Origin: Arenibacter catalasegens
GTDB lineage: Bacteria; Bacteroidota; Bacteroidia; Flavobacteriales; Flavobacteriaceae
Direction of reading: 5' to 3'
Length of the DNA stretch: 64,000 bases
NCBI RefSeq assembly: GCF_002909235.1
Contig: NZ_PHQQ01000006.1
Location: forward strand, 124,001-188,000
A program made the position numbers and the translations under genes. The notes below the pieces were generated by a model. The model saw only the letters and a list, made by a program, of their open reading frames with translations, searched no databases and had not been told where the DNA came from. Positions 27,438 through 36,466 of the stretch are shown one piece after another. The number at the start of each line of letters is the position of its first letter. Within the stretch, counting starts at the first letter, position 1.

Positions 27438-27788
27438 CTAGGTCAGTAGATTGGTTTCCTCATTGGGGAAAACCAAGGAAGGGTTGAATTTCTTGGCCAA
27501 TTCAATATCCATTGTGGCGTAGGTTATTAATATCAATACATCGCCCACGGCTACTTTTCTTGCGGCAGCACCATTCAAGGTTACCTCACCACTTCCTCTG
27601 GCTCCGGGTATAGCATAGGTCTCAAGTCTTTCTCCATTGTCGTTGTTGACAATTTGCACCTTCTCACCTCTAATAATATTGGCAGCATCCATCAAATCCT
27701 CATCAATGGTAATACTGCCTATATAGTTGAGGTCAGCACCCGTCACTTTTACGCGGTGTATTTTAGATTTTACTACTTCTATTTGCAT
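27438..27788 (-). CDS. panD: aspartate 1-decarboxylase
   Basis: The 116-residue pyruvoyl enzyme makes beta-alanine for pantothenate. The self-cleavage site is G24-S25 in NYIGSITID, where Ser25 becomes the pyruvoyl group. The [12 protein letters not shown] stretch and [10 protein letters not shown] are conserved. It lies between panC and the flippase-like gene on one strand. Confidence 0.96.
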   Translation of the reverse strand: MQIEVVKSKIHRVKVTGADLNYIGSITIDEDLMDAANIIRGEKVQIVNNDNGERLETYAIPGARGSGEVTLNGAAARKVAVGDVLILITYATMDIELAKKFNPSLVFPNEETNLLT

Positions 27789-27864
27789 GGGACAAAGTTA
27801 ATAATTTATGCCAATTAGATTTCCAATTTTATTATTGGCGGCATTTTGGAATAAGAATGTAAAA

Positions 27865-28707
27865 TTAAAGGGCAATATTATCAATAAGCCTTACCTCTCC
27901 GGCATAAACAGCAATAAAGGCCCTGTATTTTAAATTTTTGTTTTTTCTTATAACCGGCTTCAATTGATTTACATCGGCAATTTTAATATATTCCAGTTTT
28001 AAGTTTGGATAGGTCTTAAATTCATTTTCAACCCATTCCATTACAAAATTAGCACTTTTCGTGCCAAATTTTTGTTTGGCAGTTTTGAGGGTTTTGTAGA
28101 TATGGGAGGCTTCTTGCCTTAGTTCCTTGGGCAATCGTTCATTTCTGGAACTCATAGCCAGTCCGTTGCTTTCCCTAACTATAGGGCAACCAATTATTTT
28201 TATGGGTAAATTGGTGATTTTTACTAATTTTTTGATAATCTGCAGTTGTTGAAAATCCTTTTCTCCAAAATATGCGCTTGTTGGTGTAGTCAAGCGCAGT
28301 AATTTTTCAACAATAGTGCCTACGCCGTCAAAATGCCCTTCTCTAAATTCGCCCTCCATAACATTTTCCAATCCTTCAAAATCATAGGTCTTGGTGATAA
28401 TACCTCCAGCATACATTTCTGGGGCAGATGGCGCAAAGACTATAATCTCGTCGGAAACAGCTTTTAAAAGGGATTTATCTGCCTCCAAGGTGTCCGGGTA
28501 CTTGTCAAGGTCCTCCTTGTTATTAAATTGGGTGGGGTTTACAAAAATGCTTACAATGGTGACATCGTTTTCGCTAACTGATTTTTTAACCAGGGAAATA
28601 TGTCCTAAATGTAGAGCTCCCATAGTTGGTACCAAACCGATAGTTTTAGATTTGGCCAAGGACGATAGATAAGATTGAAGCTCCTTTTTAGTGTTAATTA
28701 ACTGCAT
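27865..28707 (-). CDS. panC: pantothenate synthetase
   Basis: The 280-residue enzyme joins pantoate and beta-alanine using ATP. It has the nucleotidyltransferase HxGH motif in PTMGALHLGHISLV, the FVNPTQFNNKEDLDKYP signature, YFGEKDFQQLQII and MSSRNERL. It is first in the panC-panD-flippase-like run. The pairing with panD fits coenzyme A precursor synthesis. Confidence 0.97.
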   Translation of the reverse strand: MQLINTKKELQSYLSSLAKSKTIGLVPTMGALHLGHISLVKKSVSENDVTIVSIFVNPTQFNNKEDLDKYPDTLEADKSLLKAVSDEIIVFAPSAPEMYAGGIITKTYDFEGLENVMEGEFREGHFDGVGTIVEKLLRLTTPTSAYFGEKDFQQLQIIKKLVKITNLPIKIIGCPIVRESNGLAMSSRNERLPKELRQEASHIYKTLKTAKQKFGTKSANFVMEWVENEFKTYPNLKLEYIKIADVNQLKPVIRKNKNLKYRAFIAVYAGEVRLIDNIAL

Positions 28708-28766
28708 GTGTTTTACTTAAAAGTCAGCAAACTTACTATAATTACTGCTAATCTGCATAATTTTTG

Positions 28767-28774
28767 TAATTTTG
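28767..28774 (+). promoter_or_regulatory. candidate -7 box for the glycogen synthase-like gene
   Basis: TAATTTTG fits TAnnTTTG and is followed by CAC. It lies 36 bases before the ATG at 28811, in the divergent region shared with panC. No good upstream TTTG element is visible. Confidence 0.45.
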
Positions 28775-28810
28775 CACTTTCGCTTACACTATAAATAAAA
28801 TATTGCTTTT

Positions 28811-29620
28811 ATGAATGGCAAAAAGATATTGTTTGTATCTTCAGAATTAGTACCCTATCTACCAGAGAACGAAGTTTCCTTAATGTCTTATGAAACCCCA
28901 AGAATGGTCAGCAGTAATGGTGGCCAAATAAGGATTTTTATGCCGAGATTTGGGAATATAAATGAGCGTAGACATCAGTTGCACGAGGTTATTAGATTAT
29001 CAGGTATGAATCTGGTAATCAACGATATGGATATGCCGTTGATAATAAAAGTGGCATCCATTCCTAGAGAACGTATTCAGGTTTATTTCATTGATAATGA
29101 CGAATATTTTAAAAGGAAGGCAACTTTTACTGATGAGGACGGAAACGCTTTTGCGGACAATGATGAAAGGGCGATTTTTTTCGCCAAGGGTGTTGTAGAG
29201 ACAGTTAAGAAGTTAAATTGGTCCCCAGATATTATTCATGTACATGGTTGGATGGCGTCTTTGCTTCCCCTTTATTTGAAAAAGTTATATGCCGATGAGC
29301 CTCTGTTTTCTGAAAGCAAAATTGTCATGTCCGTCTATGGACAAGGCTTCGATGGCGCGTTAGATAAAGACCTCATCAAAAAGATTGCGTTCGACGGTGT
29401 TTCTGAAGATAGTATAGTGGCTTTGGCTGAGCCCAATTATAATAATTTGTTAAAAGTAGCTGTGGATTATGCCGATGCTGTTATTTTAGCGGCCGCAGAT
29501 ATTCCAGCTGATTTGGAAGACTACATATCCAAGCTCGAAAAACCTGTTTTGCCCTTTGTTCCCTTACAGGAATTTGAGGAGGCTTACATGAATTTTTATA
29601 ACACCAAAGTATTAAAATAA
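28811..29620 (+). CDS. glycogen/starch synthase N-terminal (GT5) domain protein
   Basis: The 269-residue protein matches only the first Rossmann domain of GT5 glycogen synthases: LFVSSELVPYL at the start, FMPRFGNIN, VYFIDNDEYF, and PDIIHVHGWMASLLPLY. The ADP-glucose-binding C-terminal GT1 domain is absent, and the usual KxGGL loop is changed to SSNGGQ. Proteins of this length are common in Bacteroidota, so this is not a truncation in this genome. Whether it has synthase activity is unclear. Confidence 0.85.
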   Translation: MNGKKILFVSSELVPYLPENEVSLMSYETPRMVSSNGGQIRIFMPRFGNINERRHQLHEVIRLSGMNLVINDMDMPLIIKVASIPRERIQVYFIDNDEYFKRKATFTDEDGNAFADNDERAIFFAKGVVETVKKLNWSPDIIHVHGWMASLLPLYLKKLYADEPLFSESKIVMSVYGQGFDGALDKDLIKKIAFDGVSEDSIVALAEPNYNNLLKVAVDYADAVILAAADIPADLEDYISKLEKPVLPFVPLQEFEEAYMNFYNTKVLK

Positions 29621-29625
29621 TCTAA

Positions 29626-31461
29626 ATGAATTTACTGAACAGATTAAAATTACCTGCGGTTGCAGGTATATTGCTTGTTGTCATGGGGTCCTGTGAGGAG
29701 GATTTTACTACGATTGGTAGTGGTGTGGTTGGTGGTGAACCATTTACTGCCAATAAGGCGGTTTATGATGTTTTTGCGTACAATAAAAAAATAGAGGCCG
29801 TTAGGACCAATAAATTACCAGTTTATCAAATAGGTAATTTTAATGACCCGGTTTATGGAAAAACAGAAGCAAGTATAACTACTCAAGTGCAATTGTCGGC
29901 TACTTCCCCAATATTCGGAGGATATTCGGCCCAGGTAGAAGAAGCTGCAGATACAGATTCCAGTACTCTTACCATCAAAGAGAATGAGACGGTAACTGAT
30001 GTAATTCTGTTTATTCCGTTTTTAACAAACCCCAAGGGAGATCGCGATTTGGACGGTGTTGCAGATATATTTGATGCGGATCCCGAAGATGCCAACAGCG
30101 ATAGCGATGGGGATACCCTAACCGATATTCAGGAAAGATCCTTAGGTACCGATCCGCTAAACAAGGATACTGATGGCGATGGGATAAATGATAATTTGGA
30201 TGATGATACGGCAGGGAATAGATTCCCCGTTAAATATGATCTGGATAGTATTTTTGATGCCGCGGGAAATATTCCGGAATCGTTTAATATTAAGGTGGAG
30301 AAGTCTACTTATTTCTTAAGGGATTTGGATCCCAATACCAATTTTCAGGAAGCACAGCAATATTATTCGTCCCAACAGTTCTCTCCTAGCTTTGTGTCGG
30401 ACCTTATGTATGAAGGCCCAGTTGCAATTACGAATGTAGAACAATTGATTTTTCAGATAGATGACCCGGAAACGGAAGATGTGGATGAATCAGAGGAGGC
30501 TCCTACTCGAATTGCACCAGGTATAAGAGTTCAATTGAACTCTGCAATCTTTCAACAAAATATCCTTAATAAGGAAGGTTCCTCAGAGTTGTTGAGTCAG
30601 GCGAACTTTGTTGAGTTTTTTAGAGGTATTCATTTATCCGTTCCAGACGATGTTTTGGTGTTATTGGATTTGACCCGAGGCAATATTACCATAAATTATA
30701 CGTATGATGCTGTAACTAGTTCAACTGATGCCACAGTTGTTCAAAGAGAAAGGGAATATGTCCTAAATTTAATAGGGAGAGATAGCAATACTGGGGCAAC
30801 CATAGGCAATGCCGTGAATACCTTTATAAATGAGGCCTATCCTGCCGAAATCACAAATGCCTTGGACAATGGCAGCAATGCTTCAAAAATTTACCTAAAA
30901 GGAGGGGCAGGTAGTTTTGCCCAGATTAAACTTTTTGACGACGTCAACGGGTATGAACTAATTAATCAGATCAAGAACCAAAATTGGATCATAAATGAGG
31001 CTAATTTGGTATTTTATGTGGATCGCAATACTTTGGATGCTGCAGGGAGTATTATTGAACCTTCAAAATTGTATCTGTATAAAGATAATACCAATAGGCC
31101 TGTATACAATCAATTTCTAGAATCTGAAGCGGATTTTACCGCTGGTAACATTACCAACTATGGTGGTGGACTAAACAAGGTAAGCGGGAAAGGACAGAGT
31201 TATAAAATAAAGATTACCAACTATATTAATGATCTTATAGTAAGGGATTCTACCAATGCTACGCTAAATCTGACATTGACATCGGACATTAGGATTAGCG
31301 CCACCGGAAAAGCCATGTTGGCGAATAGTAAAGAGGGGGAAGTATCGGTCATGTCTTCTGTTAATCCTTTTGGGACAGTACTTTATGGAAGTAATAATGT
31401 GCCAAACGATCAGTTGGGTAAAAAATTAAAACTAGAGATTTTTTATACCAAGGCCAACTAA
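29626..31461 (+). CDS. DUF4270 lipoprotein with thrombospondin type 3-like calcium repeats
   Basis: The 611-residue lipoprotein has Cys23 (MGSC) and the DUF4270 fold ([21 protein letters not shown]). An insertion at about 139-194 carries Asp-rich DxDxDGxxD repeats ([36 protein letters not shown]), which bind calcium in thrombospondin type 3 and OmpA-linked proteins. The gene starts 5 bases after the GT5 protein, so they are co-transcribed. It is probably on the cell surface. Role unknown. Confidence 0.88.
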   Translation: MNLLNRLKLPAVAGILLVVMGSCEEDFTTIGSGVVGGEPFTANKAVYDVFAYNKKIEAVRTNKLPVYQIGNFNDPVYGKTEASITTQVQLSATSPIFGGYSAQVEEAADTDSSTLTIKENETVTDVILFIPFLTNPKGDRDLDGVADIFDADPEDANSDSDGDTLTDIQERSLGTDPLNKDTDGDGINDNLDDDTAGNRFPVKYDLDSIFDAAGNIPESFNIKVEKSTYFLRDLDPNTNFQEAQQYYSSQQFSPSFVSDLMYEGPVAITNVEQLIFQIDDPETEDVDESEEAPTRIAPGIRVQLNSAIFQQNILNKEGSSELLSQANFVEFFRGIHLSVPDDVLVLLDLTRGNITINYTYDAVTSSTDATVVQREREYVLNLIGRDSNTGATIGNAVNTFINEAYPAEITNALDNGSNASKIYLKGGAGSFAQIKLFDDVNGYELINQIKNQNWIINEANLVFYVDRNTLDAAGSIIEPSKLYLYKDNTNRPVYNQFLESEADFTAGNITNYGGGLNKVSGKGQSYKIKITNYINDLIVRDSTNATLNLTLTSDIRISATGKAMLANSKEGEVSVMSSVNPFGTVLYGSNNVPNDQLGKKLKLEIFYTKAN

Positions 31462-31512
31462 GGGCAAAAAAAGTACCATTCAAGGTAAATTTAGGTTAAT
31501 TGTCTAAAAGAT

Positions 31513-31562
31513 AAAAGGTTTTATATAACAAGGTGTTAACTTTGTTATATAAAACCTTTTTT
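31513..31562 (+). terminator. strong hairpin terminator before glmS
   Basis: Bases 31513-31531 and 31542-31560 form a perfect 19-bp stem with a 10-base loop. A-rich sequence precedes it and T-rich sequence follows. It ends the DUF4270 transcript. No glmS ribozyme core was recognised in the remaining 26 bases before glmS. Confidence 0.85.
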
Positions 31563-31588
31563 AATTGCTAATCAATTAACGTTAAATT

Positions 31589-33436
31589 ATGTGTGGAATT
31601 GTAGGATATATTGGGCATAGGGACGCTTATCCCATTATTATAAAAGGACTTCAACGTTTAGAATACAGAGGCTATGATAGTGCTGGAATAGCATTATATG
31701 ATGGCAATGATATAAATTTATCAAAGACAAAAGGGAAAGTAGAGGATTTAAAAAAGAAGGCCAAAAGTACTATTTCTTTGGAAGGTAAACTGGGAATCGG
31801 CCATACCAGATGGGCTACCCATGGTATACCCAATGACGTTAACTCTCATCCACATTATTCCAATTCAGGGGATTTGGTAATTATCCACAATGGAATTATA
31901 GAAAATTATGATTCCATAAAAAAGGAATTAACTAAAAGGGGCTATACATTTTCTTCGGACACAGATACGGAAGTATTGGTCAACCTTATAGAGGAAGTGA
32001 AGCGTAAGGAAGGAGTTAAGCTTGGTAAAGCCGTTCAAATTGCTTTGAACCAAGTTGTAGGGGCGTATGCCATTGCAGTTTTCGACAAGCAAAAACCAGA
32101 TGAAATCGTTGTTGCCAAATTGGGCAGTCCATTGGCTATAGGCGTAGGGGAAAACGAATTTTTTATAGCTTCCGATGCATCACCTTTTATAGAATTTACC
32201 AACAATGCCATTTACTTGGAGGATGAGGAAATGGCGGTACTTAGGTTGGGTAAGGAAATCAAATTGCGAAAAATAAAGGATGATGCTATTGCTTACCCAT
32301 CAATTCAGGAATTAAAACTCAATCTTGAGGAGATTGAGAAGGGTGGTTTTGATCACTTTATGCTTAAAGAAATCTATGAACAACCAAGAGCTATTTTAGA
32401 CACCTACCGGGGGCGCCTTTTGGCCAAGGAAGGAATTATTAAAATGGCGGGTATAGATGATAACCTGGAAAAATTTTTGAATGGCAATCGTATTATAATT
32501 GTAGCTTGTGGTACCTCCTGGCACGCAGGACTGGTTGCCGAGTATATTTTTGAGGATCTGGCCAGGATACCTGTAGAAGTGGAATATGCCTCTGAATTCA
32601 GATATAGAAACCCGGTTATTACGGATAAGGATGTGCTTATTGCCATTTCTCAATCCGGAGAAACGGCGGATACCTTGGCGGCTATTAAATTGGCCAAGGA
32701 AAAGGGAGCTTTTGTATTTGGGGTATGTAATGTGGTGGGTTCTTCCATTGCAAGGGAAACAGATGCAGGGGCATATACCCATGCAGGTCCGGAAATTGGA
32801 GTAGCTTCAACCAAGGCATTTACGACACAAATTACAGTATTAACCCTATTGGCATTAAAATTGGCCAAGGAAAAGGGAGTTTTCAATAATACCCGCTTCC
32901 ATGAGCATTTGACCGAATTGGAGAATATTCCCGCCAAGGTAGAAAAGGCGCTGCTTTCTAATCCACTGGTTGAAATAATAGCTGAGGTTTATAAAAATTC
33001 TACTAACTGCCTTTATTTGGGAAGGGGCTATAACTTTCCAGTAGCTTTGGAAGGTGCTTTAAAATTAAAGGAAATAAGTTACATACATGCTGAGGGGTAT
33101 CCTGCGGCAGAAATGAAACATGGGCCAATTGCTCTAATAGATGAGCATATGCCAGTTGTAGTAATTGCAACCAATAAGGGCCATTATGAAAAAGTAGTAA
33201 GTAATATACAGGAAATTAAATCTAGAAAAGGTAAAATTATTGCTGTGGTAACGGAAGGGGATGAGCAAGTAAGGGATTTGGCGGACCATGTTATTGAAAT
33301 TCCTGAGACTTTGGAAAGTTTAACACCCTTATTGACTACTATTCCGTTGCAATTGTTGTCCTATCATATTGCGGTAATGAGAGGTTGTAATGTAGATCAG
33401 CCCCGTAATTTGGCAAAATCGGTTACGGTGGAGTAA
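31589..33436 (+). CDS. glmS: glutamine--fructose-6-phosphate aminotransferase (isomerizing)
   Basis: The 615-residue enzyme makes glucosamine 6-phosphate for cell-wall synthesis. Cys2 of MCGIVGYIG is the N-terminal glutaminase nucleophile. Two SIS domains follow (CGTSWHAGLVAEY and SQSGETADTLAA in the first, GRGYNFPVALEGALKLKE in the second), and the C-terminal PRNLAKSVTVE is conserved. Length is normal. Confidence 0.98.
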   Translation: MCGIVGYIGHRDAYPIIIKGLQRLEYRGYDSAGIALYDGNDINLSKTKGKVEDLKKKAKSTISLEGKLGIGHTRWATHGIPNDVNSHPHYSNSGDLVIIHNGIIENYDSIKKELTKRGYTFSSDTDTEVLVNLIEEVKRKEGVKLGKAVQIALNQVVGAYAIAVFDKQKPDEIVVAKLGSPLAIGVGENEFFIASDASPFIEFTNNAIYLEDEEMAVLRLGKEIKLRKIKDDAIAYPSIQELKLNLEEIEKGGFDHFMLKEIYEQPRAILDTYRGRLLAKEGIIKMAGIDDNLEKFLNGNRIIIVACGTSWHAGLVAEYIFEDLARIPVEVEYASEFRYRNPVITDKDVLIAISQSGETADTLAAIKLAKEKGAFVFGVCNVVGSSIARETDAGAYTHAGPEIGVASTKAFTTQITVLTLLALKLAKEKGVFNNTRFHEHLTELENIPAKVEKALLSNPLVEIIAEVYKNSTNCLYLGRGYNFPVALEGALKLKEISYIHAEGYPAAEMKHGPIALIDEHMPVVVIATNKGHYEKVVSNIQEIKSRKGKIIAVVTEGDEQVRDLADHVIEIPETLESLTPLLTTIPLQLLSYHIAVMRGCNVDQPRNLAKSVTVE

Positions 33437-33458
33437 ATTCTTATTGTTTAAATTTATT

Positions 33459-33515
33459 TGACATCCATATATAGTGGTTCGTAAAGAATCAATATATATG
33501 GATGTCATTTTTTTT
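33459..33515 (+). terminator. intrinsic terminator after glmS
   Basis: TGACATCCATATATA (33459-33473) and its exact complement (33493-33507) form a 15-bp stem with a 19-base loop. Eight T follow. Confidence 0.85.
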
Positions 33516-33682
33516 GGACCTATTTTTTGTCAATTTTTTACTAAAAACTGTTAAATTTTGAACAAAAAATACTATGCATGCATAATTTATTTGATTTTGG
33601 TATTGTTAATTTGAAAATTAGTGTATATTGGCAAATAGATGATATATTACCATTAACTAATACTAATTTAACTCAATTTTTT

Positions 33683-36442
33683 ATGAGATCAATTCTTCTA
33701 TTATTCTTTTTCATGTTTGGAATACTATCCTATTCACAGACGATTATAAAAGGAAATGTGGTGGACCAAAACAGCGTTCCCGTGCCTGGGACCAATATTG
33801 TAATTGCGGGCAAAGCAATTGGAACGGTAACGGATTTTGACGGGAATTTTGTATTGAACACTACTGAGAACCCCCCATTTACATTGAATATTACTAGTAT
33901 CGGTTTTGAAGGTACTACCACCAATATTACACAAAATAATCAAACTATTTCGGTTACTTTAAACGAGGAACAGACAAGTTTGGACGAGGTGGTAATTTCT
34001 GCTTCAAGGACTCCGGAGCGTGTTTTTGAATCTCCGGTTACGGTGGAACGTTTTGGAACGCAAGATATTAAAAATACTACAGCGGCAGATTTTTACGGCG
34101 GATTGGAAAATTTAAAAGGTGTAGATGTAAACACTAACAGTTTAACTTTTAAATCAGTAAACACTAGGGGTTTTGCGTCTTTTGCCAATACTCGATTTAT
34201 GCAATTGGTTGATGGTATGGATAATTCAACTCCGGCCTTAAACTTTCCTATTGGAAACTTAGTAGGGATGGTAGAGACAGATGTGCTAAGTGTTGAATTA
34301 CTTCCTGGGGCATCCTCCGCATTATATGGTGCCAATGCCTTTAACGGGATACTTTTTATGCGCAGTAAAAGCCCTTTTGATCATGAAGGAATTAGTGTCT
34401 CTATAAAAAGAGGTGTCACCTCTCAAGAGTCGGCAGGAACAAATCCGTATACTGATTTTGGTATTCGTGCAGCACATAAATTCTCCGATAAATTTGCTGG
34501 AAAAGTAAACTTTGGATATTTAAAAGGGACAGATTGGGCCGCAACTAGTGAGGTTGATAAATTCGATCCAACTAGAACAAGAGCTAATTATAACTATGAT
34601 GGAATTAATATATACGGAGATGAAGTTTCTACGAACATTAGATCTGCATCTGGTGTAGGAATTATTCCAGATGTAGAGGTAAGTAGAACGGGTTACAATG
34701 AGCGTGATTTAACCAACTATAACGCTGAAAGTATAAAAGCAGATTGGGGTTTATACTATCGTCCAATTGAAGACAACAGCCTAGAGCTTTCCTACGTGGG
34801 TAAAGTGGGTACTGGTTCTACTATTTATCAAGGAACAAACCGTTACAATATCAATGGTTTTTTTCAAGAGCAACATAAACTAGAAATTAAAAATGACAAT
34901 TTCTTTTTAAGAGGATATGTTGTAGGTGATAAAGCAGGGAACTCTTATGACATGGTGTTTACAGGGATTAACATTAACAGATCTTGGAAATCTGATGAAG
35001 ACTGGTTTGGAGATTATATAGCAACTTATGCTGGAATAGAATTGTCTGGTAATCCTTCTGGTTTAACAGATGATCAAAAGCATGATAAGGCGAGAGCCGT
35101 TGCAGATACGGGTCGTTACTTGCCAGGAACACCAGAATTCGAAGCTGCATTTAATAAAAGTATAAATGATCCTGATCTATCAACAGGTTCTAAATTTCAA
35201 GATGCCTCTAAATATTACCATGCTGATGGTAATTATAACTTTAGTCATTTGATTGATATTGCTGAAATTCAAATTGGAGGCTCCTATAGAAAATACAGTT
35301 TAAATTCTGGCGGTACAATATACACGGATACTGATGGTCCAATTGATTATTCTGAATATGGTATTTATACCCAAATTCAAAAAAAGATTGAACTTTCTGA
35401 TGTGAAAAGCATAAAATTAACAGGATCAGCACGTTATGATAAATCAGAATTTTTTGATGGCTTCTTATCGCCACGTATTTCTGCTGGGTTCACACTTAAT
35501 AGAAATCACAACATTAGGGCTTCCGTGCAAACTGGATTTAGAAACCCAACCACACAAGATTTATTTATTGGATTAGATGCAGGTAGAGCAATTTTAGTTG
35601 GTTCCGCACCTGATAATTTGAATCGTTATTCTGATACCTATGATGTAAGTTCAACTGGTCAATTGTCGGGCCAGCCTGAATCAGTAGTACAAACAGGAAG
35701 AGCAGCTTATGAAAATGCCTATTCAGCGCAGTCGGTAGAGACTTTTAAGCTTACTGATAACGTGGCTGATTTAAAGGTTGCAAATCCGGATTTGGTAAAA
35801 CCCGAACAGGTTACCTCAATTGAGGTTGGGTATAGAGGAAAGATAGATAAACTAGTAGTTGATTTTAGTGCCTATTACAATAGTTATAAAGACTTCATTT
35901 CTCAAGAAGTTGTAGATGCACCTTATTATGGTGTTGCCGGTGATGGCAACCTCTCTGTAGACGCTATCAGAAACGATGATATACAACGTTATAGTGCATA
36001 CACTAATACGGATGCCGATGTTAACTCTTACGGAGCTTCTATTGGTTTAGACATGAAGGTACTTGGTAATTTTGATTTAGGGGGTAGTTATACTTTTACA
36101 AAGTTGGATTTTGATCGAGAAGCAAATCCTGATGTTATGTTGAATTTTAATACTCCAGAACATAAGTTTAAAGCCTCTTTTGGGAATGAAGAATTATTCA
36201 AAAATTTCGGCTTTAATCTAGCATACAGATTTAGTGATGATTATTTTTGGGAAGCCACTTTTGGCGAAGGTGTTGTGCCGGAATTCCATACACTTGATGC
36301 TCAAATTAGCTACACTGTACCTAGCATCAAATCTTCCTTTAAGTTAGGTGGAACCAACATTACCGGAAAGGAGTATTTTACTGCCTTCGGAACAGGTTTT
36401 ATTGGGTCTATGTACTACCTATCTTGGACAATTAATAACTAA
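33683..36442 (+). CDS. TonB-dependent receptor paired with an SGNH hydrolase
   Basis: From the ATG at 33683 the protein has 919 residues. The frame extends upstream to 33578, but only this start puts the signal peptide (MRSILLLFFF..., ending SYSQ) at the N-terminus. A CarboxypepD_reg-like domain (DFDGNFVLN), the TonB box LDEVVISASRTPERVFESP, a plug with GASSALYGANAFNGILF, and a barrel ending in a terminal aromatic segment (SWTINN) follow. It lies 24 bases before an SGNH-hydrolase lipoprotein gene. This pairing suggests uptake of an ester or lipid-like compound, which is inference. Confidence 0.9.
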   Translation: MRSILLLFFFMFGILSYSQTIIKGNVVDQNSVPVPGTNIVIAGKAIGTVTDFDGNFVLNTTENPPFTLNITSIGFEGTTTNITQNNQTISVTLNEEQTSLDEVVISASRTPERVFESPVTVERFGTQDIKNTTAADFYGGLENLKGVDVNTNSLTFKSVNTRGFASFANTRFMQLVDGMDNSTPALNFPIGNLVGMVETDVLSVELLPGASSALYGANAFNGILFMRSKSPFDHEGISVSIKRGVTSQESAGTNPYTDFGIRAAHKFSDKFAGKVNFGYLKGTDWAATSEVDKFDPTRTRANYNYDGINIYGDEVSTNIRSASGVGIIPDVEVSRTGYNERDLTNYNAESIKADWGLYYRPIEDNSLELSYVGKVGTGSTIYQGTNRYNINGFFQEQHKLEIKNDNFFLRGYVVGDKAGNSYDMVFTGININRSWKSDEDWFGDYIATYAGIELSGNPSGLTDDQKHDKARAVADTGRYLPGTPEFEAAFNKSINDPDLSTGSKFQDASKYYHADGNYNFSHLIDIAEIQIGGSYRKYSLNSGGTIYTDTDGPIDYSEYGIYTQIQKKIELSDVKSIKLTGSARYDKSEFFDGFLSPRISAGFTLNRNHNIRASVQTGFRNPTTQDLFIGLDAGRAILVGSAPDNLNRYSDTYDVSSTGQLSGQPESVVQTGRAAYENAYSAQSVETFKLTDNVADLKVANPDLVKPEQVTSIEVGYRGKIDKLVVDFSAYYNSYKDFISQEVVDAPYYGVAGDGNLSVDAIRNDDIQRYSAYTNTDADVNSYGASIGLDMKVLGNFDLGGSYTFTKLDFDREANPDVMLNFNTPEHKFKASFGNEELFKNFGFNLAYRFSDDYFWEATFGEGVVPEFHTLDAQISYTVPSIKSSFKLGGTNITGKEYFTAFGTGFIGSMYYLSWTINN

Positions 36443-36466
36443 ACGAAAATCAAATCATAATTTGAC

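Noticed and set aside
31563-31588. glmS ribozyme upstream of glmS
   Set aside because: Only 26 bases separate the terminator from the start codon and no ribozyme core is visible.
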